64,000 nucleotides of DNA. It comes from Leuctra nigra. Its lineage: Eukaryota; Arthropoda; Insecta; Plecoptera; Leuctridae. Under the pieces are notes generated by a model. That model worked only from the letters and a program-made list of their open reading frames with translations, made no database searches and was not told where the DNA came from. Where the stretch lies: NCBI GenBank assembly GCA_934045905.1, contig OW203763.1, forward strand, positions 17,552,948 to 17,616,947, in the 5' to 3' direction. The stretch's first letter is position 1; every line of letters begins with the position of its first letter. This document shows, one piece after another, positions 36,501 to 47,994 of the stretch. The translations under genes were made by a program, and so were the position numbers.

Positions 36501-39500
36501 TGAGTTTTATATAAAAGGTAAAGGGAAAAGGTAAAGCATCTTGTTTTCGACGTTGTTTTCTCAAAGGGGGTGCGGGTAAAGTTAGATCATTATTTAACAT
36601 CATTCAAGCGGGTTGCAAATTAATCAGAACAGTTAATTAAATTTGGTTTATGAAGATCACAGAAGGATCCAGTTCAACGAATAGGTTTGCATTTGATGAT
36701 ACATTTGCAGTGGGAGAGAGTCACAAGTGGATATTATGTCAACTGTCAAAGTGGAAAACGAAGGACAAAATAACCACTATTTGATTATTGTCAGTGAATG
36801 GAAGCAAAACTTTACTAAATCGGAAACGGTTTAGTATATTAGTTTTGGTGGCATGATTTGCGTTGTTGAACATAGTTGAGTTGCGATATAAATATAAAGG
36901 TAAGAATACAAATATGTTTTTTAAATGTGTTTTTAAATCTATATATTTGACATTGTCAATGTGATGTAGCAGGTACTACACCCGCGGCCACATAAATTGC
37001 TTACAAAATTCTAAGTCCTTTACAAAATTTGATTATCCAGACGAAAACACAGAGGCAAACGCAGATGCCGAGCATGTGGGGTTGGAGGCTTTGATTATAA
37101 GAACGTAAGAACCAACCAACCACCTCACACATAAAAATTATTTCGCTAATTCAATCTCCAACTTAGCAGTTTACCGTCTATTATTCTGACCGTGGGTGTA
37201 CCTATACTCAATATTATCATATACAGTTGATGGAATACAATACGAAATGTACGTATTATTTTTTTACCGTAGGTCGTAATCTCTTATTCTATAAAATTCA
37301 CAATAGAATATAAAATCCTCTTCTCCTATAGATATTTTTGCATACATCTGAAATACAGATTTTTGGGGATTATACCTTCCATAATAAGTAAACGTTGAGC
37401 AAAGCCTAACAATTGTATTGACGTACTTTAAAAGGATGGTTTCTTCCCTCTTAACTTTGGCCTTTGACATTTACTGCTTTCAGATAATACACTACACTAC
37501 AATAGTTGGTTCACATTTTCACGTGACATTGCTAAACATTAATTTGCATGAAAGTTATTGACAGTTAGTGATGTTTTATTATCATTAAGTTTAAGCTTTA
37601 CATATTTGGTAATTCTCATTTAATGGATATTTTACTGTCACAATAAGCGCATTTTGGTGAATATATTTTATCAATGACAAACTCTTGAAATGTTAAAAGT
37701 TAAATTTTTAATTTTCATGAAAGTCTTATGGAAATTTAAAACATCAAGGGAGTGTCTCGAAAATCCAGTGGTAAACAGATTTCACATATTTTATTAATTG
37801 TAATATTTGAATTTTCGTGCCTTTTCTATAGAAAAAATATTTCCTCCAATGGCAGTATAAACAATAAATACAATAAAACATATGAAAAAGTGCTGATGAG
37901 CTACAGAAAATTTGAGAAAATTCATCTTACTAGAGAAGTACTATTTAGCAATTCCATGATAATTAAGGGTGTTTCTTTGTTTTGAGTACAAATATAATAT
38001 TATCAGTATCTTTGATTCTAAAACATGCGTTCTGTATGATTCGGACCTTCGAAAGCAGTTGCGATTTAGTGTTTGTTGGTCCGCACTGGAAGAAAACCCA
38101 AGACTCACAATATACATCTGCTACCCCCACAGTATCTATAACTACTGAAAGGCTGATAGAATGAAGGCTAGAGACATTAGATCGACCGTTTCCTTGAATT
38201 TCCCAGACATTTCTAGGAAGAACTTACACAAATCTCTTCGAGTTCCACTAAAAGACAAAGATATTGGAAGTGTCGATTTTTATAAATGGTTTTAGATAAA
38301 TAAGTTCTTTCTCGAATGCCAAGAGTAGTTTCAAGAAATTGAGATAAGAAATGGGACAGTATATTTTATCGTATTTATAAGACCTGACATAGTTCCATTA
38401 ATGTAGTTTTCATACATGTTTTCTGAATAAAGAGTCTTTCAATTATTAATAATTTTTAGTTAATAATGCTAAACAAAGTCAAAATTAATTTCAAATTAAA
38501 GATAAATAAATAAGGAATTTTGCCAAAGATAGATTAATACGAAATTAAATTAATACAAGTTTCAATAATTGTTCTTTGTAGAGCGAGAGATGTATCAAAT
38601 GTGTACCTCTATTGCTCATAACGGCTCAAGTTTCCTCTAAAAATACGAAAGTGTATTTTTAGTTTTAATGTAGAATGTAGGTACCTAATAGTTTTTTTTT
38701 AAATTACAGAATGAGAATGCAATTAATAGTGTAAGCGATTGCTTTGTTCAAAGCAATTGATCTAAATAGACAACTGATTGAACTGTTTTTGAGAACCTAG
38801 CGTTCAACGTTACTCACTAAATATTCGATTCTGAGGACATTTAAAAAAGGGTACGAAGTAAAAAAATCGCATGTGGAGTTTTGGTTATTTATAACATTTT
38901 TAATAACGAACCCGATGGTTCATACTTTTTATAATACTTTTATTTTAAGTCCAAAGCAATAGACCTCGCTTCATTATTACATTGAAAATTTTACTTATAC
39001 CAATACTGAATATGAAAAAAATCTCTGTAACTAAAAATGTAATATTACTACTTGTACCAACTTTTAAATTAAATGCCCTTGGCAGTACCAATGGTGGTGA
39101 TATATACATCATACCGTTTTTACACAGCATTCTCTTTTTATAAAGCTGGACTGACTGTGGACGCTTTAATTTGAAAAAGGGAATCCGGAAACGCCGTGCT
39201 AAAAAGCTCTATTCAGCTTACGATAAACGCCCAATTTTCTCTAGTACTAATTTGTATTCTCTGTGTTTCTTGGATAACCACACAGCTTATAAATTAATGC
39301 CAGCTTCATTCATGGCAAATTATAGTACAAGCTCTGTGTAATTTATGCAGCAAAAACATCGTCAATTAAACAGCTTTTAAAGCTTAAGCTCAATCTAAAA
39401 AGCGAGCCTACAATTTAATAACTTTGACAAAGATAAATGCGTTCTAAAAAAACAAAACATAAAAAACATGACGATGCATTCTCATTTATCATAATCGATC

Positions 39501-41458
39501 ATTTTTAATTAAATAAACGTTTATTTTATTTTAGTAGTCAAATAATATTATCTTTTGTCATCGATGTTTCGTTTTTGACACACCGAAAACTCCCAACTGT
39601 TTATTTGACCGAGAAAACGAAATTCCAGCAATTTGTACAGCCAATGGAGTGGTTATATATTTAGAGCCAACAGGAATACTTTTAGACAAGACATTCTTAT
39701 TAATAGTAAGTGGCATACCGTGAGTGGCATACTGACATTTTGAAGGGTGAAAGACCTTACTACTGGAGCAAACTAATTTGCTATACAATCGCTTTTGGTT
39801 TTTAACACTTTGCATTTTCGTTGTAGCCAAATAAAATAAACACACCAAAAAAAATAACAACCGATAAAATGATCACTACGTCCTTTATTACATTTCTAAA
39901 TTGAACTAGTACGGAAATACCAGCAACGAAGCAGAAAGCTGCGAAGAGGATGACCTAGATGTTGTAACAATGGTTTTTGGTCATGAGCTGATTGTTCACT
40001 CTAACAGATCTTATTATAAAAAATAAAACAACATAAATAATATAGAGTATAAAATACACGCATCTGTTGGGAGAAGTGCAACATTTCATCCCAAGTAAAT
40101 TGAGACATGTTGAAGAAAGGGGATGAAAATAAGCTTCATAAAATGGACTAGGAGAGAACGTGGTACTTTTATCCAAGTGAGATCAATATATTACAATATT
40201 ATAAAAGTAAAAAATATGTCGTCTCCTAACTACCTTCACCCACGCGAATAATAACATCCTTAATCAATATCTTTCATTGAGACAGAATCTACCTTGACGG
40301 AATGTCTGTCAAGACGTGGGATGTCTCAGCTGCTCGATGTCTTGTCTATTGCCACATACTTGCTGACATTTTCTTCTCATTTACCTTACATGATTATCAT
40401 AACATACGAGTGACTTGTTGGAAAATTACGCCAGTCTATAAGATAAGTCTTCGTTTTGAGACACGTGACTGACTTTTATCAAGGACACTGAAGAATGTAA
40501 TTGAGCAGAAGATTTCCTGCTAGTGCTCATAATCATTCGTCGACGCCAAATCAAGTGAAAAAATAACCGGAAATAGGCTATAAGTTTTAAAATCTACTTC
40601 CGATTTATTTTTTAAACAGAAATATTTGGCGTGCGATGGACATAAAATTTGGGTTTCATCCCACTTGATGTTTTTTTTAAATTTGTTTAAAATCAATGTT
40701 TTTTTCTTTTCAGCATGATGATCCATATCTCTTCAGTAATCAATTCATAGATAAATAGTACTTCGATTAATAAAATATTAACTTTGTAAACCGGCAGGGT
40801 GTGAAAATCTCATCGTTCGATTACCTCCAAGTCGTGACTAGCGTAAAAAGTGAACACTGAACAGTTAGAATCGTTGTTGTTACAATTCGATTAAAAAGCG
40901 TCATTTCCTGCTATTTTACAAAAGCTTCAGTACCATTATTTAATAATAAAACGACCACGACGACGACAAGGCTGATGGTGATGATGATGTTGATGATTGT
41001 CATGATGATGGTGATGGTGACGCAGTGGAAAATGATAATGATGTTGTTGAATTTTTTGCTCTTTACCTAAACGACGAGTAAGCTGTAAGGCGATGTTATC
41101 GACAGTTTTGTTAAAGGGCAGAGACACCCTTAAACACTAGGGTGAAGTGCGTGGGTTCGAATCCCACTTGAGATGAGTCATTGTTTGTTCTTCGATGTTT
41201 TCTCGTCGTGAGTTCACCAATGTCAACAGCTCACTTGTAACTTTCTTTCTTTGCAAGTTGGAAACCCACGCCCCCCCCGGACATTGATGAGGAAAACAGT
41301 GATTGAAAACAAATAATTTCCTGTTGATTTTACTTACCATCTGGACTGGCATAATATCCCCATAAAGGTAGTCCCACGGCTGTTGCCCCGACAGCAAAGC
41401 ATATGAAGCCTAGACAGGCGACTGCAGTTGAATAGAGCGCTTTCTTATTTTCGGCCAT
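18053..41458 (-). CDS. Claudin/PMP22-superfamily four-pass membrane protein, five coding exons
   Basis: Assembled from five GT-AG exons with matching phases: 41338-41458, 30405-30512, 25249-25413, 18846-18943 and 18053-18505. The product has 314 residues. Helix 1 is about residues 9-30. The first extracellular loop carries W33, W53, C56 and C66, giving W-x19-W-x2-C-x9-C, the claudin/PMP22 signature, plus an NAS glycosylation sequon at N69. Helix 2 is about 78-107 and helix 3 about 119-145. A short second loop follows, then helix 4 about 165-187. A 127-residue Ser/Thr/Gly/Asn-rich cytoplasmic tail with two NPGF motifs ends STAV, a class I PDZ-ligand pattern. In insects, claudin-like proteins act at septate junctions; other superfamily members are channel subunits or tetraspan regulators, so the exact role is open. 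The tail is long for a claudin. Introns are 10.8, 5.0, 6.3 and 0.34 kb. I cannot name an orthologue. Confidence 0.9.
18846..18943 (-). CDS. Claudin-like gene, coding exon 4 (end of helix 3, loop 2)
   Basis: 98 nt between acceptor GTTGACAG and donor GTACTG. Two bases complete the codon from exon 3, then 32 codons. It encodes LLAIIAASLFAL, which completes helix 3, then the short second extracellular loop ending RGESFYIQ. Confidence 0.88.
21861..22092. repeat. Minisatellite, 8 x 29 bp
   Basis: Eight head-to-tail copies of a 29-bp unit (ACTAGATCCACACGGGTCTC plus TCGCAATAA) with no visible differences, preceded by a partial unit TCTCTCATAA. There are no spacers. Identity between copies implies recent expansion, so copy number is likely polymorphic. 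Confidence 0.95.
22915..22960. repeat. Perfect hairpin, 20-bp stem, 6-nt loop
   Basis: TTCCTATCGGCACTGAACGT is followed by the loop CTTTCA and its exact complement. It lies in intron 3 of the claudin-like gene. Confidence 0.95.
23193..23400. mobile_element. hAT-like MITE (208 bp) with G and C tracts
   Basis: Ends CAGGCGCGCAGGAA and CAGGCGCGTAGGAA (read inward) match at 13 of 14 positions. The exact 8-bp duplication GTTTTGAG flanks it at 23185-23192 and 23401-23408. A run of about 19 G follows the left end and about 16 C precede the right end, so the arms could form a long G:C fold. No coding sequence. Confidence 0.88.
25249..25413 (-). CDS. Claudin-like gene, coding exon 3 (helices 2 and 3)
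   Basis: 165 nt between acceptor TTTTCAG and donor GTGAGT; phase 1 in and phase 1 out. It encodes helix 2 (AVWISGVVAACGVGTLGLF...), a short basic turn TSRERVLLPYG, and the start of helix 3 (VVVLTKLALALLA). The turn between helices 2 and 3 is basic, as expected of a cytoplasmic loop. Confidence 0.9.
26077..26131. repeat. AT-rich microsatellite
   Basis: Imperfect TATACATA/TAGATATA repeats in intron 2 of the claudin-like gene. Confidence 0.7.
27984..28706. mobile_element. Inverted-repeat (fold-back/MITE) element, 723 bp
   Basis: The left end GGACGTTTCGCCGACGG and the right end, read inward, GGACTTTTGACCGACGG match at 14 of 17 positions. CCGACGGAACTTT and variants recur several times inside the right arm and twice near the left end. 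A perfect 25-bp hairpin lies at 28401-28453. I see no clear target duplication, so the superfamily is unassigned. No coding sequence. Confidence 0.65.
28401..28453. repeat. Perfect hairpin, 25-bp stem, 3-nt loop
   Basis: ATACGTTTTCAAGATTATTT plus GTGCT, the loop AAA, then the exact complement. It lies inside the inverted-repeat element. Confidence 0.95.
29195..29377 (+). pseudogene. Possible odorant-receptor exon fragment
   Basis: The frame after a TTTTTAG acceptor-like site encodes a hydrophobic stretch ...ITSYQVSGIIYGL... then YDLVVFIIAFVSC and LHNLYRAL. The spacing YQ, about 17 residues, YD, about 15 residues, L-x3-L resembles the middle helices of insect odorant receptors. A TAA stop follows at once with no good donor, and no other receptor exons were found nearby. 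It could also be a chance hydrophobic frame. Confidence 0.22.
30405..30512 (-). CDS. Claudin-like gene, coding exon 2 (extracellular loop 1)
   Basis: 108 nt between acceptor TTACAG and donor GTAAGT. Two bases complete the codon from exon 1, 35 codons follow, and one base is left over. It encodes GYFGPWQTC and ERCGPNAS, which contain the W-x2-C-x9-C signature and the NAS sequon. Confidence 0.9.
31396..31430. repeat. Perfect hairpin, 16-bp stem, 3-nt loop
   Basis: AATGTATTTGTGGTTT, loop CGT, then the exact complement. In intron 1 of the claudin-like gene. Confidence 0.95.
32356..32435. repeat. Tandem repeat, about two copies of a 35-bp AT-rich unit
   Basis: TTTAAATCTTATATTATCTA and the following bases repeat with a 35-bp period; the copies look identical. 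Confidence 0.85.
39802..39954 (-). other. Hydrophobic open frame, possible terminal exon
   Basis: After an AG at 39955-39956 the - strand reads 50 codons to TAA: VILFAAFCFVAGISVLV, a short polar turn, then VVIILSVVIFFGVFILFGYN, that is two likely membrane segments. In phase 0 it cannot be spliced to exon 1 of the claudin-like gene (phase 1), inside whose first intron it lies. It may be a nested gene's exon, a relic, or chance. Confidence 0.2.
40957..41020. repeat. GAC/GATG microsatellite
   Basis: Imperfect GACGAC and GATGATGGTGATG repeats. On the opposite strand they spell a histidine-rich frame that I regard as artefact. Confidence 0.7.
41100..41170 (+). repeat. tRNA-derived SINE head (fragment)
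   Basis: AGTTTTGTTAAAGGGCAGAG resembles an A box/D arm. CACCCT...AGGGTG forms a 6-bp anticodon-like stem, and GTGGGTTCGAATCCCAC is an intact T arm with B box. No matching acceptor stem is visible. It lies about 170 bp inside intron 1 of the claudin-like gene. Confidence 0.45.
41338..41458 (-). CDS. Claudin-like gene, coding exon 1 (start, helix 1)
   Basis: The ATG at 41458-41456 has A at -3 and G at +4, a good context. Forty codons plus one base encode MAENKKALYST..., a hydrophobic helix and the first signature tryptophan (PLWGYY). The donor GTAAGT (41337-41332) follows GAT G, giving phase 1. An out-of-frame ATG just upstream opens a frame that overlaps this start. Confidence 0.9.
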
Positions 41459-42600
41459 AATCCAAACAGCATGGTGGTCAAAAACCAATCACGAGCACGT
41501 TTTTCTTCGATTTGTATTGATGATTGAATGAAAATGGTGTCACTTGAGCTTCTTAGCAGCGCTTTATCACAGGTAATGCTTGATCCTTGCTTCACTACAC
41601 TTCACAGCACTTAGGGGAAACACAGTGTTCGCGTTTACACAAACGTTTCTTAGACTTTTTTAACGGATTTAAATACCGAGTTGTAAAATGTCACGTCTAT
41701 TTATTTACTTTAGCAGGGTTAGATTGAACGTTACATAAACACAGTTTGTTACAAATTATCCTTGCCTTTTTATGGTTTTTGTTGGCGTTTTAGGTTAGTA
41801 GCAGTGAAGGCGTAGCTTTTGTTTTGTAAAGATATTAGAACTAGTTAGAAAGTACTAAATAGAAATGTGTGGGACGTTTATTATAATGGGCTTGTTATCG
41901 TTATTACTGCACTGCACATAGTTGACGAAAAATACGACACTTAGCGTAGGTATATTTAAAATTAACCCCCTTTTTAAAAATGACGTGAACTGTCAAACGT
42001 TTGTCTGTAATTACAGAACAGCACCGATTTTAATTTGGCACTACCGGACCCGTTTGGCCCACAAAGCACACGATCCGTCAAAAATGTTATCCAAAAACTG
42101 TAACAATGAAATCCGCACCACGTCAACAATAACGGTCACACTAAAAAATAATTATTCACTCTGTATATTAAATATCAAATCCCGATTTAAAACCGAACTG
42201 TCAACGTCACATTGTCTTCTGTCAGAATGTTCTCGAGTCATTAACGACGAGTAAATAGTTGAGGATACCTTGCTCCGTATCTACTGACATGGCCTTATGA
42301 ACAACATAGGTTTATACGTGCTATTCATTACCAACCTACCAGCCAGAAATCCATCGGATCGACGTCACACAGTCACACGGTCACATGACGATGTGAAAGA
42401 CGTACCAGGTACGAGAAACGAACCTGGTACTTTCGAAGACGATATTTTTTATATATCTATCGATCACTTTTATATTAAAATGTGTCAAATTTCGACGAAT
42501 ATTTTCGACAGTATTCCGCTTATGAAGCGGTATTACTCGGTTCTAGCTAACGTCCACGTAGAAAATAAAAGGCAACTTAGTGAAACCACCTTGCATGACT
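41459..42600 (-). promoter_or_regulatory. CG-richer upstream region of the claudin-like gene
   Basis: Most of the window is poor in CG, but about 41920-42560 is clearly richer in CG dinucleotides and unique-looking. It sits directly upstream of the first coding exon and probably holds the promoter or 5'UTR exon(s). A frame starting at 41595 on the - strand runs past the main ATG. I see no convincing TATA box. Confidence 0.35.
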
Positions 42601-45600
42601 TGACGGTGGAAGGGAAGGGATTGAAGTCAAGGTGGTGGGGGACAGAGGGAGGGGAATTTAACCATGCTGTTATGCATGTCGGATATAAACCATGAGAGCT
42701 ATAATTTGATTCAAACTTAATGAACACAATTAAAGGACCACAGAGTTTTTTTTTTATTTTTCAAAATTGTTTCCTTAGCTTGTGTAGTATGTATAAAATT
42801 GTGCTGGATATTTAATGGCTGATATCGATTGAGTTATGCGATGTTTTGAATCGATATTGAGCAGTTCTTTACACGTGTTTGTAACGTGGAAATTACCCGA
42901 CGAAGCAGAGACTGAAGACGCCTCTGCAAAAGACGTCAAATCATCTTTAACGACGCACTCAAAGAAGCAAACGATCTTTTTTATTAATGGCATCATCAAA
43001 CACCATTAAACCACCCTCGAAACTTGTCAAGCATACTCGTCCGAGTACCTTATTCTTAAACGAAAATCAACAGAACTAATTAACTTTTCTTCGAAAGAAA
43101 ACAATTATGGTTACTAACGCAACGAAGCAAAGTGAACTTTCTAGTGTTCTTCTCAATTACTGGCAAGAGGGTTAAGGGAAGCCGTAGGTGGCCTTTTGAC
43201 CCTTTTCATCTCCCCTTTCTCCCATCCCCATCCCCAACCCTCCCACCCACTCATCCCTTAAGAGTGGACCTGAGTGAATCAAGATAGTGCTTCATTGTTT
43301 GTTTTGATTTAATTTTTTTATATTTTCAAGACGAGGGTCATCTCAACCGTCAAGGAAATATGTGTCTTATGATGCTCTGTTTGATTTCTTTTCAAATAAT
43401 ATCGCAAGCTAGTTCAATCATATCAAACTAAAAGTACTTGATCTATTTTTATAAGTGTACAAGAAACGTACCGAAGAAAACTGCAATTCAACCGCAATAT
43501 TCAATTGCAACCCCAATAGAACAAATCCATTTGATAAATGAAATACATTGCTCACAGTGCTTTAAAATATAAAATAAGGGTCACAAATTGTATGAAATAA
43601 TTACCTACATCAAAAAGTGGATGAAACCATTTCAAATTCAATTACTTCTATATTTCCACCTTTGATGTGTCAATTCGTATTTAAAATGGCAAGTTAACCT
43701 ATAAAACTAGTAGTCTACATAAAGTGAAATAAGTATAGCAATGTGGACTAAGTATAGTCTATGTTTGTCATTAGGATTACAGTTACAATGTAAGAACAAC
43801 TCCTACACTTAGAACACCAATTATCATCCAGATAATAGTAAACTAAAATTATTCATAATAATGAGAGAGTTGTTGAAACGAGCAAAGTAAAGCAAAGCAA
43901 AGCAAGGTATAATATTACTATAACGATGTGACAATACTTCTTACGCCCTTGGAGACGTTTCGGCTTGAAACATATTTAATTATTTTCTCTCGACAAAACA
44001 TCACGGTCATTGCTTTATGCTTCGTTTAATTAATGAACTATTTCTCATTATAAATTCACGCCAGAGAGAACCTTTCCACCTCATGTTCAATGTTGAACAT
44101 TTCCTCTTCCAAAGCCGAGATCTTCCAGTAAAATATCGTCGTCATTTGCTCAGAAAAAAACTTAAAAAATCATGCAGATATACGTTCAATGATGCAGCAT
44201 AATATTCTTATTATTTGCAATTTGATTAAACCACACATATTTTGTTCAGAATTTTTATTTTAAAGTAATGGATTTCTCCGCAGCTACGCCATTTTGTGTC
44301 TGTATATGATCAAAGGAGAATTGCTTGAGGAAAATGACGGTGAAAAAGACAAAGGTTAAAGCATGTTGAAGGTAGGAGGGAGGTGCTTTTGACTTCTTTC
44401 ATTAGTAAGGAACCAACGCAGTATTTGACTGTCTTTTAAAGGAGGCCACGAAAAACCTCAGTCAGGAAAATGTGCTTCGAAATCGAATGTATCGTGTAAA
44501 TACATGTATCACAAATAATAAAAAAGAGATGTCAAAAATGAATCAATTATTTGCAAAATATATTACTGAATTAATATTAAAAATAAATAAATTCTGCTAA
44601 TTGATCTAATGAATGTGTAGAATCAATTGAACGAATAATGTCGTGAATTTAACATGTCAAACTTTCAATCTTCAAACCCTATAAATGAAGTCATACCTCG
44701 TGATTAGGTGTGACATAGCTGTGACGTCTTGGCAAGCGCATCTCTGCTGGACCGTTCCGTCGATAAAGCAACTTCGACCTAATCGTACTCTTACACAGAG
44801 CGTCGTACTATGGCAGGAGAGATGTGTTATTTACACACACACATACATTTATAATTTAAATAATGTTTCATCTGTGAATTTTGAATATTTTAATATATTT
44901 ATTTGAATGTAAAAAATGTTGTAAAAAAATCAAAATCAAATATCTAATAAATGGACATTTCCAAGCCACCGATATGATGCTAATTTATTGGGAATCGGAG
45001 GTGGAGATGCATTGGAAAGGAATGATCCTGTGAAGGATTCTGGTAAGGAGACGGTAAACGAACTAATTTCAAACTTGAACAACATTGTCTGGAATTCACG
45101 GCAAACCACGACCAAGAATGCATACTTCACCGTACATTAGGCTATCTAGTCACTCAGATTATGTGATTGGAATTCCATTGATACACTTTGCTAAACTTAT
45201 TATTCTGTATTCATAAGCCATTTCCCATCAGGTCTGTGATTGATTATTCAAAATGGAGGCTGTCTTTTGAAGTAATAGAAAGCTGGGAACGAGCTTATAA
45301 TGTCAAGACTTTAAAGAGACTGGGATTACATTCGTCTATAATATAAACATGGTCTGATAATTTACTACTTTGAATAATATATTGTAAGTTCAACTTGGTA
45401 TTTTCTTAAACTAATTACTCTGTATGATTGAGAGGTGAAAAAGAAAGGGTAAGAATGGAAGGTGGGAAGGAGGCAGTCGTATGGAGGGAATGGACGAAAA
45501 GCTCCAGTCAGGAATTACCTATAATAGGGAAAAGAATCTCGGTGTCCGGAGTGCCAATTTGTTTTTTGAATAGAAAAATCTCTAGTATGTCATATATATA

Positions 45601-47070
45601 AAAAATTATTTAAAACAAAACGACTAAATAAACCAAACCCATCATATAAACACAAAAAGATAAACTATTCTATACTTTCTTGAATGGTATGTTTTACCGC
45701 TCCTATGGGATATGGTGCATGCATTGCTTATTCCCCTCTCCCCTCCCTCCCCCTAACATTAGAGTAAACGTCAACAAGTGATCCTCTATAGTTGAAATAA
45801 GTAGCTTTGCTCCAGTTCGAGCTGGCCAGTCATCTCATATGGGCTCAATTAGTGCACTTAGTTTCACAAATATGCAAATGCGTCCAAGATTCAGTCTAAT
45901 TATACATTCAGAGAACCACGCATACAGACGACGAATCAAAATGATATTTAATCGTCCTTAATATTTGCTTACTTGTAAATTCTTCATTACTTCAAATTAA
46001 TAATAATAAATTAACTCAAGTCAATTTTCCCGCGTTTTCTTCATTATTGAGTAAATAATAAAATTATTATATTACTTCAAATAATAAATTTCCTGAGGAA
46101 GATGCGATGAATCTAAACATTAGTTTTGATTAATTGACACAAATTACCAAACTTTATAAAATATACAATTATTAATTTATGAACATTTACATGTAGAAAT
46201 GTTCGATGAGCAACACACAACTTTTATCATAATTAGAAACTGTTCCATCACATTTTAAATAAAAACCAAATCGAACACTTTTGATAAAATTACGCGGCGA
46301 ACGTTGAGCACTATTGAACAACTGCACTGTGAGAGAACATTATGCTACTGAACGAGCTATAGCTTGCATTCTGTGACGTATAATAGTGAGGAGGAAGTTT
46401 GTATAGAACTTCTCTGCCAACTATTACCTCATGCCGTTTATACTCTCCCACCTAACTATGCTCTAACCCTACCTGGTTGTAGCCTCAAGCCAGGTATCAA
46501 ACTATTACGACTCCTATACCTAACATATTCAAGTAAACAATGGGGATAAGCCCATCCCCCTTTTCACGTCTTTTCAATCGTAGTATATGTTTCATCACCA
46601 TATTTCATTCAGAAAATACCGCGAAATTTAATCAAAAGATTACAACGCAATCAATCAAAAATAAACTAACTACCCTAGTAGAAACATTTCAACATTTTAT
46701 ATAAACAAAGTATTTTTTGATTGACGTCAATAATTTTAACCAAGTTCTATTAAACTTTCTACAAGGTAAAATTTGGAGAGAATGCCAAACTGTTTTCCTT
46801 GTGTTTCTGAACCTGTTTTTCATTAAACATATGCTGTTTTCTGTACGCACCTTGATGAAACGAACGTTGACCCTCCTGTATCAATGCATTCAGCCTAAAC
46901 CAGCCGCCTGTGACCATATTCACACTGGGACATACAGGACATCAGAAGAAATAGAGCGTAGAAATAGCCAGCTTTATTCGTTTTTGAAATCAATGAAGAT
47001 GACTTCTGTGAGTACTCCATCATCTCAAAGACTTCTTATCTTTTCCACACATGCTGAGTTTTTCATTTAA

Positions 47071-47108
47071 CGTCACACTGCTTTACAACTTGCATATGAA
47101 GACGGTGG
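47071..47108. repeat. Dispersed repeat, copy 1
   Basis: CACTGCTTTACAACTTGCAT and the following ATGAAGACGG closely resemble 52329-52364. GGGATCTGATCCCAGGTC about 130 bp downstream may belong to the same SINE-like unit. Confidence 0.45.
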
Positions 47109-47801
47109 TGATGATGATTGAGGGGATGACTGGAAGATGTGGATCAGAGTTGAGGAAAGATGATGGGAAAACGTCACAGTCTTTAGAAAGGAAGATCACA
47201 AAATAACGCGTGCATGATTGATGATGATGACGGGATCTGATCCCAGGTCTTTCGATAGTGTTCATTAATATTTGAGGATAATTAAGGAAATGACTATTAT
47301 GTGTCACAATTTCACAAAGCCGATCCATTACTCAATTATTTATTCGTTGTATTTTATCATTCTTAAATGAGAAAATTGTCATGTACAGGATAGATAGATG
47401 TTATTTAATAATTTTGTTTATATACACTAAACAGCTGTTAAGGATGATTGGGTATGACAATGAAGAAAGATAATGAAAATGGCATAACATTTTATTAAGG
47501 AACGTTCCCTACTTTGCATCATGACTAAGGAAAACCACGTAAATTAAACTCGGTCAAGAAAGTCCATAGCAGGAATCTAACACGGACATCGGAACCTATA
47601 GTGATACCTCATGAGTATTGAAAATCATTACGAGTTTAATGGTTCGTTCTTTCGTCAGATGTCATTGACAGATATTGGTCGGCAATTAACAACAATTGGC
47701 GAGAAATTCCATTGCCTTGACTGAGAATCTCTTACTTACGTATGTGACTGCTCATGTTAGAATAGATTAACTGAATTAACCTTCATTGACCGTTGCCCTG
47801 A

Positions 47802-47994
47802 GTGTGCAATATATGCCTTCGCTTGTTAAGAAATATAACATTTGACGTAGGTAGACTGTTCTTTATCTTTTCTATATTTCTCAACACTTTATTATTGCTG
47901 CACCCACTCGCAAAGAAAAATAAAACTCCTTATTTAGACGTTCCAGAAACAAAATACAAAATTAAAAAGAGTTTGTTTCCGTACATAAGTTGGT
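47802..47994 (+). other. Possible exon with membrane segment
   Basis: A frame of about 64 codons follows CCCTGAG and ends at GTAAAG, a fair donor. It contains the hydrophobic LFFIFSIFLNTLLLL, then KTPYLDVPETKYK and LFPYIS. The layout vaguely recalls an early odorant-receptor exon, but no partner exon was found. Weak. Confidence 0.18.

Larger units (their letters stand above)
30513..41337 (-). other. Intron 1 of the claudin-like gene
   Basis: 10.8 kb bounded by GTAAGT and TTACAG. It contains a hairpin at 31396-31430, a 35-bp tandem repeat at 32356-32435, a C/G-run fragment at 35966-36040, a hydrophobic open frame at 39802-39954, a CAT/ATG microsatellite near 40957-41020 and a tRNA-like repeat at 41100-41170. 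Nothing else was recognised. Confidence 0.8.

Noticed and set aside
40936..41127. Histidine-rich open frame on the - strand
   Set aside because: It is a translated CAT/GAC microsatellite.
42297..42695. 132-codon + strand frame
   Set aside because: No domain, no splice context, and it lies in the upstream region of the claudin-like gene; insufficient support.
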